Shown piece after piece: positions 17,601 through 26,293 of a DNA stretch of 64,000 bases (within the stretch, counting starts at the first letter, position 1; every line of letters begins with the position of its first letter). The notes under the pieces were generated by a model. The model ran no database searches and was not told the DNA's origin. It was given only the letters and a program-made list of their open reading frames with translations. Origin of the DNA: CAYRHJ01 sp964424105 (GTDB lineage: Bacteria; Planctomycetota; Phycisphaerae; UBA1845). A program made the translations under genes and the position numbers. The stretch spans positions 48,099 through 112,098 of the forward strand of contig CAYRHJ010000034.1 of assembly GCA_964424105.1 (NCBI GenBank), in the 5' to 3' direction.

Positions 17601-18043
17601 TCACACGTCCCCTCCTTGCCGATGTCCACGCAGACAATGAAATCAACCCCCACGGGCATGTCGGACAGGTCAAACGAGCCATCTGGATTCAGCGACACTT
17701 CCTGAATTTCATTGCCGACGGAATCACGGAGCGGTCTTCCAGTAATATCAAATATGCGAACGCACGTATTCGCCGCGTCGATCGCCAACGGTGCGTTCTG
17801 TCCGGCCGATTCACCTTCCAGCGAATTCCGAGTCGACTGGCTCGTAAGCACCTTTCCAGAAAGCTCTCCTTCAAAGCTGATCGCGTCGTTCAACAACACG
17901 TTGTCGTCGGACGAGCCTCCCCCGCCAACCAATCCGCCCGGACCGGCGTTGCAAGCCAAACCCGCCAATACCGTGCCGAAGCACAAGACCGCAGCCAACA
18001 GGCCACGGCGGATCCCCATCGTTCTTGCTGCAAAAACTTTCAT
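14654..18043 (-). CDS. Very large secreted lipoprotein with PPPDGD repeats
   Basis: About 1129 residues. The N-terminus is a lipoprotein signal peptide: a basic start, hydrophobic core AVLCFGTVLAG and lipobox LACN, so the mature protein should be lipid-anchored at Cys. A region near 80-150 (CVRIFDITGRPLRDSVGNEI ...) resembles carboxypeptidase-regulatory-like beta domains. Long Asp/Leu-rich stretches follow. Near residues 800-870 there are about eight PPPDGDV-type units encoded by 21-base repeats around 15517-15660, a flexible spacer. The end holds an EF-hand-like DDINGNGEHDVDE and a beta domain. Function is unknown. The ATG at 18043 is supported by AGGAGAG 7 bases upstream. A strong terminator lies just downstream, so it is probably monocistronic. 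Confidence 0.75.
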   Translation of the reverse strand: MKVFAARTMGIRRGLLAAVLCFGTVLAGLACNAGPGGLVGGGGSSDDNVLLNDAISFEGELSGKVLTSQSTRNSLEGESAGQNAPLAIDAANTCVRIFDITGRPLRDSVGNEIQEVSLNPDGSFDLSDMPVGVDFIVCVDIGKEGTCDVESCVNIPADENGVGGELTGVRVDPLTTIVLAKLRQLIDARGIDPRDLPISPVAVVTRVVNAYIHLFEETGIDHEITLEEIRLVLRGELAALFDEIVPLGARNGIQIVEGNLDGAVAQDGLSLALSAAKVLLRAGFPVMDEPGALDLSPLADLEGISAVPLSTFFDQIFDNEIPVDLDEILGDELPNDVTDGIDDGSIDDVLGGLDELPEDFPGDLDDLNELLEALPEGLLDGLQVAEVTSDDEPIVYFSLNAEPDRNFANADDESEGQDDVASRPIINDYILVDMALMQLEQRRITLSDLHEVITSFDEGLGARLTFIVDDPNFFGPPLNVFETPDGLGRAISLDRLFRRFQEEGFQNLTEEDFLRREAQLRGLIVELLGDTVPPEFSRMFDGFVTQRVTSVDDLTQRIREARAHLPFNFTGASTFFVVADGDPFRTEADVSPITVDANVSADGDVSGVTFNTSGTGKFYLGFTHRTEETGAVELLVRETGKFLHGPRGPVRLRMNDESVFPSVNGESFFDFVSNRGIFFPGVHVSVINDEFRPEATLPAGREAPGPHNQLFVLATRPGRDAEPVRVDYDQSSGTATFNPAGRNLLMFIPGSEETGEFALYNEATGRPAGEQDPTDFFRAPPDRPADFEEQFNDRPPDGALPPPDGDVPPPDGDMPPPDGDIPPPDGDVPPPDGDVPPPDGDEPPPPDDGEVIPSEEGDGDAISDVPGDEVPVDDGSPPDGDLPPDDGLPPLVDEGPIPPPDGGFVDPGFILVNVRNVVGLDIEAVEFTHVFGTEVPNDRYNPDGDPYFDDINGNGEHDVDEPTAPFRPTLFGSDDWRATDIRLYYRRADNGASVSFDEVDFESDSPRTLDGVELVPRSYLPRRNAFRFGHPNTAINLITAFAPPSFFDGRHSLDGDTEVDVFSALAIVNLVMDQVLNAEAEIDIDGRGPLPRRRMLTDAHLFVAPVGDPFRLILDGFRRRSVVADGPDS

Positions 18044-18299
18044 GTCGTTACTCTCCTGTGGAATCATCGCCCAACTGACTTAACCTAATGATTGGAAGAA
18101 AGTTACAACTGTTCACGCTGGGTCGCGCAGATGTGGCACGCGACTCGCGAGTCTCCGATACAAACAATGCACTATCGGAAAGTATTCTGCCCCGCTCTTG
18201 GATAAATTGCATTGCCAGTTAGAGTTACAGTTTCTGAATGCATGAATGTGGGCTGGAAAACGCGGCGCGGTGTGTCAGTGACGGTACAATATCGGCGAC

Positions 18300-19418
18300 A
18301 TGGAATTGACTGATTGCGTGACGACTGACCCCAAAACAATCCACGACCTGCTTGTGGGCATGCCCGATCGCGGCGCGTCAGACCTGCATCTCGTGCCAGG
18401 CTACGCCCCCACCTACCGAATACACGGCGAAATAATTTCCAACAATGGCCCGCCGCTGTCGCACTCGGAAGTCGCATCCATGATTGAAATTGCGCTGCCG
18501 GAGCCGCATCGCACCCAGGCCAGGCAACGCAAAAATCTCGATTGTTCCATTTCCATCGCCGATCAAGGCGGACCCTGCCGATTTCGCGCCAACGTGTTCT
18601 ACGCCCAAGGCCACATTTGCGCGTGCTTTCGATTTGTCCCCCAGGACGTCCCCACATTCGAATGGATGGGATTTCCGCAGGGGTTAGCGAAGCGCATCAC
18701 GGAGCTGCGTAACGGGCTGGTCATCGTTACCGGCGTTACGGGGTCGGGCAAGACCACTACGTTGGCCGGTTTCATCAATCTGCTGATTCAGGAAGGTCGC
18801 TACCGCATCATCACCGTCGAACAACCCACCGAGTTCGTTTTCTCGCAAACCGGCACGTCCATGATCACCCAGCGGGAAGTCGGAGTCGATGTGGATTCAT
18901 TCTACGATGGCCTGGTCTATGGGCTGCGACAGGACCCGGATGTGATTCTGCTGGGCGAAATTCGCGACCGTGAAACGGCACAAATGGCCCTCAGCGCCGC
19001 CGAGACAGGCCACCTGATCTTCGCGACGCTTCACACCCAGGACGCCAAGGGCGCCATCACCCGCATGGTCGATCTGTTCCCCCATGACGCCCAGGATGAC
19101 GTACGATCGCAACTGAGCCTGTCCCTCCGCTACGTCATCAGCCAACACCTGCTCCCCACGCAACCGGGTGAAAAGCGGGCACTGGCCTTGGAGATTCTAC
19201 GGGCCACCCACGCCGTCCAAGCTGCGATTCGATTCGGCAAGATCGAATCCATCGAGAACGCCATTCAAACCGGTCGCAAGGATGGCATGGTTACGCTCGA
19301 CGAAAGTCTCGCCCAACTCGCCGCCGGCAACAGAATATCATGGGAAACCGCCCGCCGTTTTGCCAAAGACCCGACGTCCGTCGCCGATTACATTGGCTCC
19401 TCCGCGCGTCGTGGATGA
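18300..19418 (+). CDS. PilT/PilU-type retraction ATPase (first paralogue)
   Basis: 372-residue secretion-superfamily ATPase. The N-terminal domain begins with the PilT-like ASDLHL motif. The core has Walker A GVTGSGKTT (about 145-153), an Asp-box region TVEQPTEF, Walker B DPDVILLGEIRD and the His-box AAETGHLIFATLHT. These are all the residues needed for ATP hydrolysis. PilT hexamers power depolymerisation of type IV pili at the inner membrane; PilU is an accessory form. This gene is 9 kb from the main pilus locus and differs clearly from the second PilT at 49803. The ATG at 18300 has only a weak ribosome-binding site. It is transcribed away from the lipoprotein gene. Confidence 0.9.
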   Translation: MELTDCVTTDPKTIHDLLVGMPDRGASDLHLVPGYAPTYRIHGEIISNNGPPLSHSEVASMIEIALPEPHRTQARQRKNLDCSISIADQGGPCRFRANVFYAQGHICACFRFVPQDVPTFEWMGFPQGLAKRITELRNGLVIVTGVTGSGKTTTLAGFINLLIQEGRYRIITVEQPTEFVFSQTGTSMITQREVGVDVDSFYDGLVYGLRQDPDVILLGEIRDRETAQMALSAAETGHLIFATLHTQDAKGAITRMVDLFPHDAQDDVRSQLSLSLRYVISQHLLPTQPGEKRALALEILRATHAVQAAIRFGKIESIENAIQTGRKDGMVTLDESLAQLAAGNRISWETARRFAKDPTSVADYIGSSARRG

Positions 19419-19496
19419 CCGCTGCATCGCATTTTGCTGGGCCGTTACGCCGTTTTTCCGCGAATATTCAGCCTTTCCCCATAGGTAGAGATAGTC

Positions 19497-19526
19497 TTGC
19501 AAGCCACGGCACAATTTTTGTAGAAT
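19497..19526 (+). promoter_or_regulatory. Candidate sigma-70-type promoter
   Basis: TTGCAA at 19497-19502 and TAGAAT at 19521-19526 are 18 bases apart, upstream of the propeller gene at 19662. A short CCCCACCGCGTGGGG hairpin (about 19546-19560) would lie in the leader RNA. Support is by motif only. Confidence 0.35.
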
Positions 19527-19661
19527 GTAGCCTCAAACTCGCAGCCCCCCACCGCGTGGGGTTTGCTGCGTCGTAGATCGCCTGGTTGCTACAGATTTGA
19601 CCATGCGTCAGCGGAAAGAGGTCAACATATCGAAGAATCCACAAAAGCGGAGGCCCTTGTC

Positions 19662-21113
19662 ATGCAACACAACAGCTCCCTGCGACCGATCGTACAATCG
19701 GCTGCGCTAATTGTGATTCCATTGGTCTGGGCCGCAGCGCCAGTACAAGGTCAGTCTCTTGAGCGAGATCAATCCTACTTGGACGCTGACGCCAGCGAGA
19801 CTACGGTCGCCAATCAGGCCGGCACTTGCAGCTTCGAGTGGTCGCGCGTGGGCAACGGGATGAACGGCCCGGTCCGGACGCTGTCGGTGCTCGATGATGG
19901 AACGGGGACGAAGTTGTACGCGGGCGGAAGCTTCACCGTCGTCGGCGGTAATTTCGTGAACTCTGTGGCGACGTGGGACGGGGTGTCGTGGTCGGCTTTA
20001 GGCAGCGGGACAAACGGCAGCGTTCTGGCGCTAACCGTTTTCGACGACGGGACCGGGCCCGCTCTATACGCTGGAGGAACGTTCACGACTGCGGGCGGCG
20101 TGCTGGTCAACCATATTGCGAAATGGAATGGCTCGTCCTGGTCCGCACTGGGCAGCGGGACGAACGGCGATGTCCATGCCCTCGCGGTCTTTGATGACGG
20201 CGGGGGATCCGCCTTGTACGTTGGGGGGACGTTCACGACGGCTGGGGGGGCTTCGCGCAGGTACATTGCCAAGTGGAACGGGTCGACATGGTCGGCGTTG
20301 GGAAATAGCGTAAGCGATTCGGTCTTCGCCCTCTCCGTGTTCGATGACGGCGGCGGGCCCGACTTGTATGCCGGCGGAGACTTCACGTTCGCCGGCGACA
20401 CTTATGTCCTACATGCTGCGCAGTGGGATGGATCAGCCTGGTTTGCAATGGCAAATGGCCGTACCAGTCCAGTATTGACCATGGCCCGCTCTGACAACGA
20501 AGGCGAAGCGGCTCTGTACGTGGGAGGACCGGATAGCGTCAGCAAGTGGAACGGGACGAGTTGGTCCGGGGTAAACGGTGGAGTCGAGTGCACGGGCTTC
20601 CGCTGCGAGACCGTCGTCCATGCTCTGGCCACTTTCGACGACGGCATCGGGTCGGGGCTGTACGTCGGAGGGAAGTTCAGCATCGCGGGCGGAACCTCCG
20701 CCAATAACATTGCCAAATTTGACGGCTCAACGTGGTCAGCGTTGGGGACCGGAGTCAGCATTTGCGGCGGCGTCTCTTGTTCGCCGGTGGTCTACTCGCT
20801 GGCCGTTTTTGACGAGGGGACCGGCTCCGGGCTCTACGTGGGCGGCTCGTTCTTGAGCGCCGGCGGCGTGTCGGTCAACAACATCGCCCGCTGGGCCTGC
20901 ACCCCCACGCCGCGGCCGGGTGATTGTGACGGGGACCGCATCCTCAGTCTGTCCGACTACGGCGACTATTTTCACAATGACTGTTTCCTGGGTCCGGGAA
21001 TGTTATCGGCAACAGGAGATCTGCCCGAAGAATGCGAGTGCGCCGATTTGGACCAAGATGGTGACGCGGACCTGAATGACTTTCGCGCATACCAGATCCA
21101 ACTCGGCACCTGA
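19662..21113 (+). CDS. Secreted seven-repeat beta-propeller-like protein with dockerin-like end
   Basis: 483 residues. A signal peptide (SAALIVIPLVWAAAPVQGQ) leads to seven consecutive repeats of about 45-55 residues. Each has the pattern ALxVFDDGxGxxLYxGGxFTxAGG, then IAKWNGSxWSALG. Seven such repeats are what a seven-bladed propeller would need; repeat 5 lacks the FTxAGG portion and repeats 6 and 7 carry a Cys-containing insert. The C-terminus has two EF-hand-like loops, DCDGDRILSLSDYGDYF and DLDQDGDADLNDFRAY, as in planctomycete dockerin-like tails. It is probably an exported surface or matrix protein; no enzymatic site is visible. The ATG at 19662 is chosen because GGAGG lies 7 bases upstream and the signal peptide begins there. 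Confidence 0.75.
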   Translation: MQHNSSLRPIVQSAALIVIPLVWAAAPVQGQSLERDQSYLDADASETTVANQAGTCSFEWSRVGNGMNGPVRTLSVLDDGTGTKLYAGGSFTVVGGNFVNSVATWDGVSWSALGSGTNGSVLALTVFDDGTGPALYAGGTFTTAGGVLVNHIAKWNGSSWSALGSGTNGDVHALAVFDDGGGSALYVGGTFTTAGGASRRYIAKWNGSTWSALGNSVSDSVFALSVFDDGGGPDLYAGGDFTFAGDTYVLHAAQWDGSAWFAMANGRTSPVLTMARSDNEGEAALYVGGPDSVSKWNGTSWSGVNGGVECTGFRCETVVHALATFDDGIGSGLYVGGKFSIAGGTSANNIAKFDGSTWSALGTGVSICGGVSCSPVVYSLAVFDEGTGSGLYVGGSFLSAGGVSVNNIARWACTPTPRPGDCDGDRILSLSDYGDYFHNDCFLGPGMLSATGDLPEECECADLDQDGDADLNDFRAYQIQLGT

Positions 21114-21262
21114 CACGCGGGCCACAAAAGCGCCTGGCTATTTCAGCGCCGCGACCAGGTATGTCACGAGCCGCGAGCGCAAAGCGAGCGGTCTTCCTAT
21201 TCATTCGAATGGCAGGTCGGCCATTGTGTTAGGCGATCTAAACGCGCTGACGCCCCAGGCCA
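21114..21262. repeat. Convergent gap holding one element A
   Basis: Element A lies at about 21168-21193 between two convergent genes, preceded by a partial D-like CGCCGCGACC. No terminator with a T tract was recognised. Confidence 0.6.
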
Positions 21263-23749
21263 TTACGGAGGTTCGGGCAGTCGCAAGGTCAGCAATTCGA
21301 AGGCCATGTTCGACTGACCACACGTCGTCGGGATGGAGCTCCACGGACCATAAATCCATTCACCTTCCAAGCCCATCGAGAGGCTCGATTGCCGGGCAGG
21401 GTGGAAACCGAAATTGTTAAACGTCGTCTGCCAGGCCCAGAAATTGCCCGGCGCAGATCGCGTGGTGGCTTGCTCGATGCACTCGCCGGATTTGCCATCG
21501 AACACCCAGCGCGCCCCCGCGACGGCTTCTATGTCCAGGTCATAGGCCAATCCGGGAAACGCTTCGAACCCGCCCGGCTGCGCGGGCACGCTTTCCGTGC
21601 GGGCATCGGGATTCGCATGAATCAAGCAACAGTCAACCAAGTCGACTTCGTATTCGCGAAGCAGACCGTTTGAGCAGGACGACAGGGGCTCGCTCGATCG
21701 GGCTACGGTCTCCGCGTCGCAGAAGTACAAACCCAGCGGCTCGTTAGTAAGCGGGGGAGGATCCAGGAATTCGTGGAAGCTGATGAGCCACCCGTCGATG
21801 GGCGGCGGAGGAGTCAGGCACAAGCTGAGTTCATAATCCTGGGCCGTCAGCACGCCGAGGTTATCCAGCCAATGGAACCCCGTGCCAGCGATGCTCGCCC
21901 CCATCCAAAGGAACAGACAGTTATTTCCGGTGTTCCTGCCCTGGATGGAGACCCAACCCTCGGTCAGGGCGCAACACGTCTCCAGTTCGACGTCATAAGC
22001 ATACAGCGGGAAGCCGGCGAAGCGCAACCCCGTATCGGTTTTTCTGGGCGTCACGACGTAGGTGCATTCAGCCGCGCCAGGCTCACCAAGGTTGTCCGCG
22101 TGGAATTGGATCGTGTACACGTCGGGCGATTTGTTACAGATCGAGAAACCCGCATTGCCGTCGTTGAACGCGTTCAGTCCCCACCAGTGTACGTCGCAAA
22201 TGTCCTCTGGCAGGCCGCTGAAATTTTCGAAACGATTCAACGGACCTTCGTGCCAACCGCCGTCTGAAATGCCCGCTATCCAGTCGTCCGCGGGGGTCAG
22301 CGTGGGCTGGCTGAACATGGAATCTTCCGGACAAACCGGCAGTTCCGCCGGCAGGCAAAGCTGGCTGGCTTCATCGGCGCAGGTCTGGTCCCAGCTCGCG
22401 TTGGGATTGTCTTTGTCGCAGCAGAACGTGTCCAAGGCGCACACGCGTTCGCAGCAGTCCTGATTTTCACACCCTAAGCCAGGGTGTGCGGCAAAACAGT
22501 CGCCCAATCCGTTGGTGCAGACCGGCGGCGATGCAAAGGGCGTGATTTCCAGCGTGAAGGTTCCGCAGTCCACGGTTGAAAAGCCGTCAATGATAATGAA
22601 GTACGTGCTGCCCGCCTTCATATCCACGCGCCTGAGCGAAGAAACGAATGGATCCGCATGGCTGGGCGTCGAGCAGTCGTCTTCGTTGCAGCCGATTTCC
22701 AATCCCGACCCGGGCAACTGGCAGGCGTCCTTGTAGATGTAGAGCTTCGTGTCAAAATTCGAGTTCCCACAAAGTGAAACGTCGACCAATACGTCAACGG
22801 CTGGCGCAAAGGCCAGCACAACATCGCGCCCGCCCGTATCGAAGATATCGCCGCAGGCTTCGTCGTAGTTATCAACCGCGGCGCAGGTGTTTCCGGTCGT
22901 GCTGAATGGAAAGGTCGAAAACGGACTGGCTTCTGCACACGTGTCCCCCACCAATCCGGTGACGCCATCAGGCGAAGCAGCCTGGGCAACAAAGGTAGGA
23001 TTCGGAGTTTGCGTCTCGTTGTTTGGGTCACGACGCCCGCCGTCCATCCGAATATCCCGTGCGCTCAACGATCGTTGATCAATAACGGGCGAAACGAAGG
23101 AACGGGTGCCCGCGACTGCCGCGCCGTCGACCGATGCGCGTGCGGTTGGCAGTTGCGTAGGACCGGCCACCGACGCCTTCCCGCCCCACCAGCGGACGCC
23201 GGAAACGAAATCGCCCTTCAAAAAGAAATCATCGCTGACCACCACGTTGGGAACCTGATCAGACCAATCGATATTGGACGGGATGCCTTCCTCGTTGGCC
23301 GATGGAGCCTGACCCCCAGCCACTGCGACCGTTTCGCAATCGTCCGGAAAACCGTTGCCATTCACGTCCAGACTGGAACCAACGGAAATATCATCCGTAT
23401 CGGAAATCCTGTTTCCGTTGCAGTCGTGTCCGCCGAATGAAAGCTGAACCGTCGAATAGTCCAAGTTGTTCACCACGCCGTCGCCGTTGTAATCGAACGC
23501 AGTGCATTCGGGGGCTGGGTTCATCAGGCATTCGTCGATGTCAACCAAATCTTCCAGGAAGAACAGCCCGTTGAACGTGCTGGCTGATGTCGCGTTTGAA
23601 CCACCGTCATAACGGGCTGACCTGACCGAACGTTTGTTACCGGTGGCGCTGGGGTCGTTCGGCACCACTGCCGCCCAAATCACGCCTGCTAGACACAACG
23701 GCAAGACCATCACCACACGCCAACCGACGCACTTACCAAGTTTTTCCAC
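21263..23749 (-). CDS. Secreted multidomain protein with PPC-like and Cys-rich domains
   Basis: About 828 residues. A signal-like N-terminus (MVLPLCLAGVIWAAV) is followed by EF-hand/dockerin-like loops (DYNGDGVVNNLDYSTV and DVNGNGFPDDCE). A beta domain near the middle (VDVSLCGNSNFDTKLYIYKD ... GTFTLEITPF) resembles the bacterial pre-peptidase C-terminal domain. A Cys-rich block then reads CCERVCALDTFCC ... WDQTCADEA, a motif recurring in planctomycete exported proteins. The remaining 350 residues hold two related beta domains. No catalytic site is recognised. The GTG at 23749 was chosen because GAGGGGAG sits 8 bases before it and the signal peptide follows; the frame extends to 24052. Confidence 0.7.
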   Translation of the reverse strand: MEKLGKCVGWRVVMVLPLCLAGVIWAAVVPNDPSATGNKRSVRSARYDGGSNATSASTFNGLFFLEDLVDIDECLMNPAPECTAFDYNGDGVVNNLDYSTVQLSFGGHDCNGNRISDTDDISVGSSLDVNGNGFPDDCETVAVAGGQAPSANEEGIPSNIDWSDQVPNVVVSDDFFLKGDFVSGVRWWGGKASVAGPTQLPTARASVDGAAVAGTRSFVSPVIDQRSLSARDIRMDGGRRDPNNETQTPNPTFVAQAASPDGVTGLVGDTCAEASPFSTFPFSTTGNTCAAVDNYDEACGDIFDTGGRDVVLAFAPAVDVLVDVSLCGNSNFDTKLYIYKDACQLPGSGLEIGCNEDDCSTPSHADPFVSSLRRVDMKAGSTYFIIIDGFSTVDCGTFTLEITPFASPPVCTNGLGDCFAAHPGLGCENQDCCERVCALDTFCCDKDNPNASWDQTCADEASQLCLPAELPVCPEDSMFSQPTLTPADDWIAGISDGGWHEGPLNRFENFSGLPEDICDVHWWGLNAFNDGNAGFSICNKSPDVYTIQFHADNLGEPGAAECTYVVTPRKTDTGLRFAGFPLYAYDVELETCCALTEGWVSIQGRNTGNNCLFLWMGASIAGTGFHWLDNLGVLTAQDYELSLCLTPPPPIDGWLISFHEFLDPPPLTNEPLGLYFCDAETVARSSEPLSSCSNGLLREYEVDLVDCCLIHANPDARTESVPAQPGGFEAFPGLAYDLDIEAVAGARWVFDGKSGECIEQATTRSAPGNFWAWQTTFNNFGFHPARQSSLSMGLEGEWIYGPWSSIPTTCGQSNMAFELLTLRLPEPP

Positions 23750-24043
23750 GGAAATCACTCCCCTCGATACGAAGTTGCTTCTGTTCCCCTGCCGAACCCC
23801 GAACCCCAAACCAGTCAGCCCCCGCGATTTCAGCGCAAAGCAGATTAGAAAGACGGGGGCCGCGTATAACAATAGCCTCATTTCTGCTGGGCTGTCCAGC
23901 CCCCGCGACACAATCCCTTTCAAATGATATATTCGGTCCCGGTTGGCATGTAGATTGTAGTCACGGTGACACCGCGCGGGGTCGGATGGCCCGATATCTT
24001 CGTTTACGGCGTCATTAAACGACGCCGATACAGGTGAACGTGT
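23750..24043. promoter_or_regulatory. Divergent promoter region with an inverted repeat before the SDR operon
   Basis: 294 bases between divergent genes. A perfect 7-base inverted repeat, CGGCGTC (24007-24013) and GACGCCG (24021-24027) with a 7-base spacer, ends 16 bases before the SDR start codon. It could be an operator for the catabolic operon or a hairpin in its leader. No clear -10/-35 pair was fixed. Confidence 0.4.
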
Positions 24044-24832
24044 ATGGATCAAGTCCTAATTGGGAATCGGGCGCTGGTTTGCGGCAGCACGCGAGGCATC
24101 GGTCGGGCGGCAGCCGTCACGTTGGCGGAATGCGGCGCGACGGTCACCCTGCTTGCACGTAATTCCAATTCACTTCAAGAGTTACAATCCATGTTGCCGA
24201 CACCCGCGCGGCAAAACCACCAATTCGTCATGGGTGATCATGGCGATCCGGATCATGTTCAGGCAAATGTAAATGAATGTGTTTTCAAAAATGGGGCGTT
24301 TCAAATCCTGGTCAACAACACCGGCGGGCCGCCGGCAGGTCCGGTTTTGGACGCAACTCCCGACGCATTTCGGGACGCGTTTTCCAGGCACCTGATATGT
24401 AGTCAATTATTGGTTCAAACGGTAACACCCGGGATGAAGGAATGCGGCTTCGGACGGATTATCAACATTATTTCAACCTCCGTCGTCCAGCCCATCAAGG
24501 GTTTGGGCGTATCGAACACGATTCGGGCAGCCGTTGGCAACTGGGCGCGAACGCTGGCCCACGAATTGGGGCCATATGGAATTACTGTCAATAACGTGCT
24601 TCCCGGCTACACTGATACGGAGCGACTTCGCACGCTATTGCAGCAAAAGGCGGACTCCCTGGGCGTCTCGCTCGAAACCGTGCGAAACGAAATCATCGCG
24701 ACCATTCCAGCCGGGCGATTGGCCCAACCGGAAGAGCCGGCGGCGTTGGTAGGTTTTCTCGCGTCGCCGGCGGCCAGTTATATCAACGGTGTCAGCATAC
24801 CGGTCGACGGCGGCAGATTGGCGACGCAGTAA
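24044..24832 (+). CDS. SDR-family oxidoreductase with altered catalytic motif
   Basis: 262 residues with a classical short-chain dehydrogenase fold. The NAD(P) motif is GSTRGIGRA, followed by VNNTGG and IINIISTS. At the position of the usual YxxxK the protein reads SNTIR (about 157-161), so both catalytic Tyr and Lys are replaced by Ser and Arg. A related SDR subgroup with LSNxxR at this position exists and is often annotated as 3-oxoacyl-ACP reductase-like, but its chemistry is unclear. The C-terminus ends in SIPVDGGRLATQ as in typical SDRs. It is the first gene of a tight operon: 3 bases separate it from the aldehyde dehydrogenase. Confidence 0.85.
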   Translation: MDQVLIGNRALVCGSTRGIGRAAAVTLAECGATVTLLARNSNSLQELQSMLPTPARQNHQFVMGDHGDPDHVQANVNECVFKNGAFQILVNNTGGPPAGPVLDATPDAFRDAFSRHLICSQLLVQTVTPGMKECGFGRIINIISTSVVQPIKGLGVSNTIRAAVGNWARTLAHELGPYGITVNNVLPGYTDTERLRTLLQQKADSLGVSLETVRNEIIATIPAGRLAQPEEPAALVGFLASPAASYINGVSIPVDGGRLATQ

Positions 24833-24835
24833 CTA

Positions 24836-26290
24836 ATGATGATCACCATCAAGAACTACATCAACGGGCAGTTGACCGATCCTGTGAACGGTCGCTACCT
24901 GCAAGACATCGATCCTGCCACCGGGCACAGCTACGCGTTGGTTCCTGATTCCGATTCTGACGACGTTGAGTTGGCCGTCCGTGCTGCCCAGGACGCGTTT
25001 CCCAAATGGTCGCGAACACCCACCGACGAACGGGCCAGGCTGATGATGGCCCTGGCGGATCGTTTGGAATCGGAACAGGGACGGTTCGCGAGGGCGGAAT
25101 GCATCGACAACGGAAAGCCGCTGAAATTGGCGAGCAGTCTGGACATTCCGCGGTCGATCAAGAATCTGCGTTTTTTTGCGGCAGCGGCGACGCAATTCCG
25201 ATCGGAATCGTATCCCATGGACGGAGTCGGTCTGAACTACACGCTGCGTCAGCCCCGTGGCGTGGCGGGAATTATTTCGCCGTGGAATCTGCCGCTGTAC
25301 TTGCTGACCTGGAAGATCGCGCCGGCGCTGGTGACGGGCAACACGGTGATTGCGAAGCCATCCGAGATCACGCCCATGACCGCTTACCTTTTCAGCGAGT
25401 TGTGCCAGGAGATGTCATTCCCCCCGGGCGTGCTCAATATCGTGCACGGTACGGGGCCTTCCGCGGGGGCGGCCATTACCTCGCACCCCCGCGTTCCGAC
25501 GATTTCATTCACCGGCGGGACGTTGACGGGTCGGGCCATCGCAGAATCAGCCGCACCGATGTTCAAAAAAGTCTCCCTGGAAATGGGGGGCAAAAATCCC
25601 AACATCATTTTCGCGGACGCGGATATGGACGCGGTCATCGAAGGGAGCTTGCGGGCGTCGTTCGCGAATCAAGGGCAGGTGTGCCTGTGCGGTTCGCGAA
25701 TGTTTGTCGAACAATCCATTTACGACGAGTTCGTGGATCGATTCGTGGCGCGAACCCGGCAGCTACGAGTCGATGACCCACTGAAGGAAACAGCCGATCA
25801 AGGCGCCCTCGTCTCCAAGACGCAGCTCGACAAGGTCGAATACTACGTCAACCTGGCCAAGGAGGATGGCGGTCAGATTCGATGCGGCGGGTGTCGGCCC
25901 GAACGCATCAGCGAGCGTTGTGCAGACGGGTATTTTTACTCGCCGACCGTCATCACGGGCCTGAACCCGCAGTGCCGCGTGAACCAGGAGGAAATTTTCG
26001 GGCCGGTGGTCAGCGTGATGCCATTCGCCGGTGATGAAGAAGTTGTAGCCTCCGCCAACGCTACGGATTACGGGTTGTCAGCCTCGGTGTGGACGGGTGA
26101 CATCACGCGGGCGCACAATATGGCCGAGCGCATCCAGTGTGGAACGGTGTGGGTGAACGGATGGATGATACGCGACCTTCGCGTGCCGTTTGGGGGCATG
26201 AAGAACAGCGGCGTGGGCCGGGAGGGCGGTGAGGAGGCTTTGCGGTTCTATACCGAAGCCAAAAACGTGTGCATTCATTTGCCCGGTTAG
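24836..26290 (+). CDS. Aldehyde dehydrogenase, 2-aminomuconate/2-hydroxymuconate semialdehyde type
   Basis: 484-residue NAD-dependent aldehyde dehydrogenase. Catalytic residues are in place: Asn151 in SPWNLPL, general base Glu249 in LEMGGKNP and nucleophile Cys283 in NQGQVCLCG. The C-terminal segment WVNGWMIRDLRVPFGGMKNSG closely resembles the ALDH8A1/AMSDH group, in which an Arg in this region contacts the substrate carboxylate. That, with a RidA gene immediately after it, supports 2-aminomuconate-6-semialdehyde dehydrogenase; 2-hydroxymuconic semialdehyde dehydrogenase is the alternative. Three bases separate it from each neighbour, so translation is probably coupled. The enzyme is cytoplasmic. 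Upstream pathway genes are not in the window. Confidence 0.9.
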   Translation: MMITIKNYINGQLTDPVNGRYLQDIDPATGHSYALVPDSDSDDVELAVRAAQDAFPKWSRTPTDERARLMMALADRLESEQGRFARAECIDNGKPLKLASSLDIPRSIKNLRFFAAAATQFRSESYPMDGVGLNYTLRQPRGVAGIISPWNLPLYLLTWKIAPALVTGNTVIAKPSEITPMTAYLFSELCQEMSFPPGVLNIVHGTGPSAGAAITSHPRVPTISFTGGTLTGRAIAESAAPMFKKVSLEMGGKNPNIIFADADMDAVIEGSLRASFANQGQVCLCGSRMFVEQSIYDEFVDRFVARTRQLRVDDPLKETADQGALVSKTQLDKVEYYVNLAKEDGGQIRCGGCRPERISERCADGYFYSPTVITGLNPQCRVNQEEIFGPVVSVMPFAGDEEVVASANATDYGLSASVWTGDITRAHNMAERIQCGTVWVNGWMIRDLRVPFGGMKNSGVGREGGEEALRFYTEAKNVCIHLPG

Positions 26291-26293
26291 GAC

